DNA of 8,571 nt from Acholeplasmatales bacterium. GTDB taxonomy: Bacteria > Bacillota_I > Bacilli_A > Acholeplasmatales > Anaeroplasmataceae. The stretch is taken from the NCBI GenBank assembly GCA_024696565.1, contig JAILGR010000089.1:1-8571 (forward strand), written 5' to 3'. Both the position numbers and the translations under genes were made by a program. Below are positions 7,013 through 8,571 of this stretch, one piece after another (position 1 is the first letter of the stretch; each line of letters begins with the position of its first letter). The notes under the pieces were generated by a model that was given only the letters and a program-made list of their open reading frames with translations, was not told the DNA's origin and ran no database searches.

Positions 7013-8203
7013 TTACTTTTTGTAATCATCCATTAATAATTTAAAAGCATTTATTGACCTTTCAATCATTTTAGGATCTTGGCAATATGCAATACGAACA
7101 TAGCCATTCATACCAAAAGAATTAGATGGAACTAATAACAATTCGTATTTTTTAGCTACTTCAGCAAATTTAATTGCATCTTCTTCTAATGCTTTAACAA
7201 ATAAATAGAAAGCTCCATCTGGGAATATAATATCATAACCCATTTTAGATAAGCTATTATATAATAAATCTCTATTTTGTTTATAAACTTCAAGGTTTGA
7301 TGTATGTCCTAAAACATATGGAATCATATATTGGAATAATGCTGGAGCACAAACAAATCCTAAAGCTCTACCTGCCCCACAGATAGCTTTATATACCATA
7401 ACCTTATCCATACAATTATGACCAACTAAAATATAACCAATTCTTTCACCAGGAAGTGATATAGATTTAGAGAATGAATAACAAACAATTGTATTTTCAT
7501 AATATTTTGTTACATAAGGAACAACTGTATTATTATCATATACTAATTCTCTATATGGTTCATCAGATATTAAATAAATTACATTATTAAATTCTTTAGA
7601 TTTTTTTCTTAAGAAATCTGATAAATCAATAATAGTCTTTTCTTTTAATACAACACCAGTTGGATTATTAGGTGAATTAATAATTATAGCTTTAGTATTC
7701 TTATTAATAGCTTTTTCTAATGCATTAAAATCAATTTGGAAATCATCCTTTTTAGATTCTACTGTAACAAGCTTACCATTAGCTTTTTCAACAAATACAC
7801 GATATTCAGGAAAAAATGGAGCAAATGTTATAACTTCATCACCTTGATTTAATATAGCATTTAAAGAAATAGTTAATGATGCAGCCGCACCACATGTCAA
7901 ATAAATCATATTAGCTGATTCTTCTGTTTTATATGTTTCATTAACATATTTAGCAATGGCTTCTCTAACAGATTGGTCACCAACCGCACTAGTATAGCCA
8001 TGTAATTTAGTTGGCTCTACTTCCTTAATAATCTTAATTAATGATTCATTTACAATACTAGGAGATGGAATAGATGGATTACCAATTGAATAATCAAATA
8101 CATTATCTTCTCCTACTATTTGTTTTCTTTTTTTACCATATTCAAACAATTCTCTAATTGCTGAACCTGTATTACCTAAAGCAAAACTCTTTTCATTAAT
8201 CAT
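7013..8203 (-). CDS. PLP-dependent class I/II aminotransferase
   Basis: A 396-residue fold-type I aminotransferase of aspartate/aromatic aminotransferase type, transferring an amino group between an amino acid and a 2-oxo acid with pyridoxal phosphate, in the cytoplasm. The key residues are all visible: Asn180 in NSPNNPTG, Asp214 and Tyr217 in SDEPY (Asp contacts the pyridine nitrogen), Lys246 in SFSKSISLPGERIGY (Schiff-base lysine), and Arg370 in GYVRIAY (substrate carboxylate). The length is normal and the N-terminal SIGNPSIPSP matches the IGxP motif of the family. The substrate cannot be told from sequence alone. The start is supported by AAGGGG 8 nt upstream; the preceding gene stops only 3 nt before the ATG, so that ribosome site lies inside the upstream coding end and the two are probably coupled. 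The following gene starts 1 nt after its stop. Confidence 0.93.
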   Translation of the reverse strand: MINEKSFALGNTGSAIRELFEYGKKRKQIVGEDNVFDYSIGNPSIPSPSIVNESLIKIIKEVEPTKLHGYTSAVGDQSVREAIAKYVNETYKTEESANMIYLTCGAAASLTISLNAILNQGDEVITFAPFFPEYRVFVEKANGKLVTVESKKDDFQIDFNALEKAINKNTKAIIINSPNNPTGVVLKEKTIIDLSDFLRKKSKEFNNVIYLISDEPYRELVYDNNTVVPYVTKYYENTIVCYSFSKSISLPGERIGYILVGHNCMDKVMVYKAICGAGRALGFVCAPALFQYMIPYVLGHTSNLEVYKQNRDLLYNSLSKMGYDIIFPDGAFYLFVKALEEDAIKFAEVAKKYELLLVPSNSFGMNGYVRIAYCQDPKMIERSINAFKLLMDDYKK

Positions 8204-8206
8204 AAT

Positions 8207-8571
8207 CTATTCCCCTTCATATAATTTTGATTTTTTAGCCATAAAGAATACTTGGAAATAAAATAATATTACTGTTAATAATAATCCAATAAAGAAGGCT
8301 AATAAATCATTATGCCACCATATATTTAAGCCATAAGCTATACCAATAAATACTAAATTAGAACATAAAAGGCCTAATATATATTTTCTTCTTTTAATAT
8401 AATTCTTAAGTAAATATTTATTACCATAAAAAACATCTAAGCCATTAATAGCAATATTAATACATAATGCAAATATAGATGAACCAATTAAGGCTGCGAT
8501 ATAAGCATATGATTTAACACTATCTAATGAATTGAATTGACTATTCAAATAAATAAATCCCAAAATAAGGA
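8207..8571 (-). CDS. Multi-pass membrane protein, 5' end cut by window edge
   Basis: The frame is open to the window edge, so the N-terminus is missing; 121 complete codons including the stop are seen. An in-frame TTG at 8563 has no ribosome site and the hydrophobic residues before it (LI) continue into LGFIYL, so it is not taken as the start. Counting from the first complete codon, hydrophobic segments lie at about 20-41, 62-84 and 88-111, with the end of another helix at the edge. A basic loop (KNYIKRRK) between the first two full helices should be cytoplasmic, and a short charged tail (KKSKLYEGE) ends the protein. I do not recognise the family; a transporter or other integral membrane protein is possible. 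Its TAG stop is 3 nt before the aminotransferase ATG. Confidence 0.75.
   Translation of the reverse strand, partial: LILGFIYLNSQFNSLDSVKSYAYIAALIGSSIFALCINIAINGLDVFYGNKYLLKNYIKRRKYILGLLCSNLVFIGIAYGLNIWWHNDLLAFFIGLLLTVILFYFQVFFMAKKSKLYEGE
8212..8217 (-). promoter_or_regulatory. Shine-Dalgarno of the aminotransferase, inside the upstream coding end
   Basis: AAGGGG on the minus strand lies 8 nt before the ATG at 8203 and within the last codons of the preceding membrane-protein gene. It supports that start and a coupled operon. Confidence 0.7.

Noticed and set aside
7012..7029. ATG at 7029 as start of the small membrane protein
   Set aside because: It has no ribosome site and overlaps the aminotransferase by 17 nt; the ATG at 7011 directly after the stop codon fits coupling better. 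It cannot be fully excluded.
8561..8563. TTG as start of the membrane protein at the right edge
   Set aside because: The frame stays open to the edge, no ribosome site is visible, and a hydrophobic stretch runs across this codon.
1..8571. CRISPR arrays, tRNA or rRNA genes, insertion sequences, riboswitches
   Set aside because: No regularly spaced repeats, cloverleaf-like segments, transposase motifs or long structured leaders were seen; gaps between genes are all under about 90 bp.

Overview
This is an AT-rich window (roughly 30% G+C by eye), densely packed, with every supported gene on the minus strand. Strong Shine-Dalgarno sites, short gaps, a Gram-positive-type lipoprotein signal and a long-U-tract terminator style suggest a low-GC Firmicute, probably an uncultured gut Bacilli/Erysipelotrichia-like or Mollicute-adjacent lineage. 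The six visible stop codons are TAA (4) or TAG (2) and Trp is encoded by TGG, so the standard code fits. The taxonomic guess is inference.

Layout in direction of transcription (right to left): a 5'-truncated multi-pass membrane protein (8571-8207), a PLP-dependent class I/II aminotransferase (8203-7013), an unrecognised two-segment membrane protein (7011-6442) and a large lipoprotein carrying a CotH-kinase-like domain and a C-terminal carbohydrate-binding-like module (6429-4387). Gaps of 3, 1 and 12 nt indicate one operon. The lipoprotein gene ends at a UUCG-tetraloop terminator-like hairpin whose T-tract touches the Shine-Dalgarno of the next gene; a good sigma-A-type promoter (TTGACT-16-TATAAT) lies over the lipoprotein's stop codon. 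That next gene (4351-2312) fuses a DUF1295/steroid-reductase-like membrane domain to a XynE-like SGNH esterase. After a second terminator comes a PurF-family gene (2224-818) with an intact PRPP loop and Fe-S cysteines but a glutaminase site that has lost its N-terminal Cys and other pocket residues. A third terminator is followed immediately by a compact promoter for a GH13 alpha-amylase-family enzyme (744 to beyond position 1), cut by the left edge.

Carbohydrate handling recurs: a cytoplasmic GH13 enzyme, a surface lipoprotein with a starch-binding-like module, and an SGNH esterase of a carbohydrate-esterase type. Whether they act together is not shown; they lie in at least three transcription units. 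The most interesting items are the PurF-like protein with an apparently dead glutaminase domain, the membrane-domain/SGNH fusion, the CotH plus carbohydrate-module lipoprotein, and the promoter/terminator overlay at 4363-4413. I saw no tRNA, rRNA, CRISPR array, insertion sequence or long intergenic region (the longest gap is about 87 bp).
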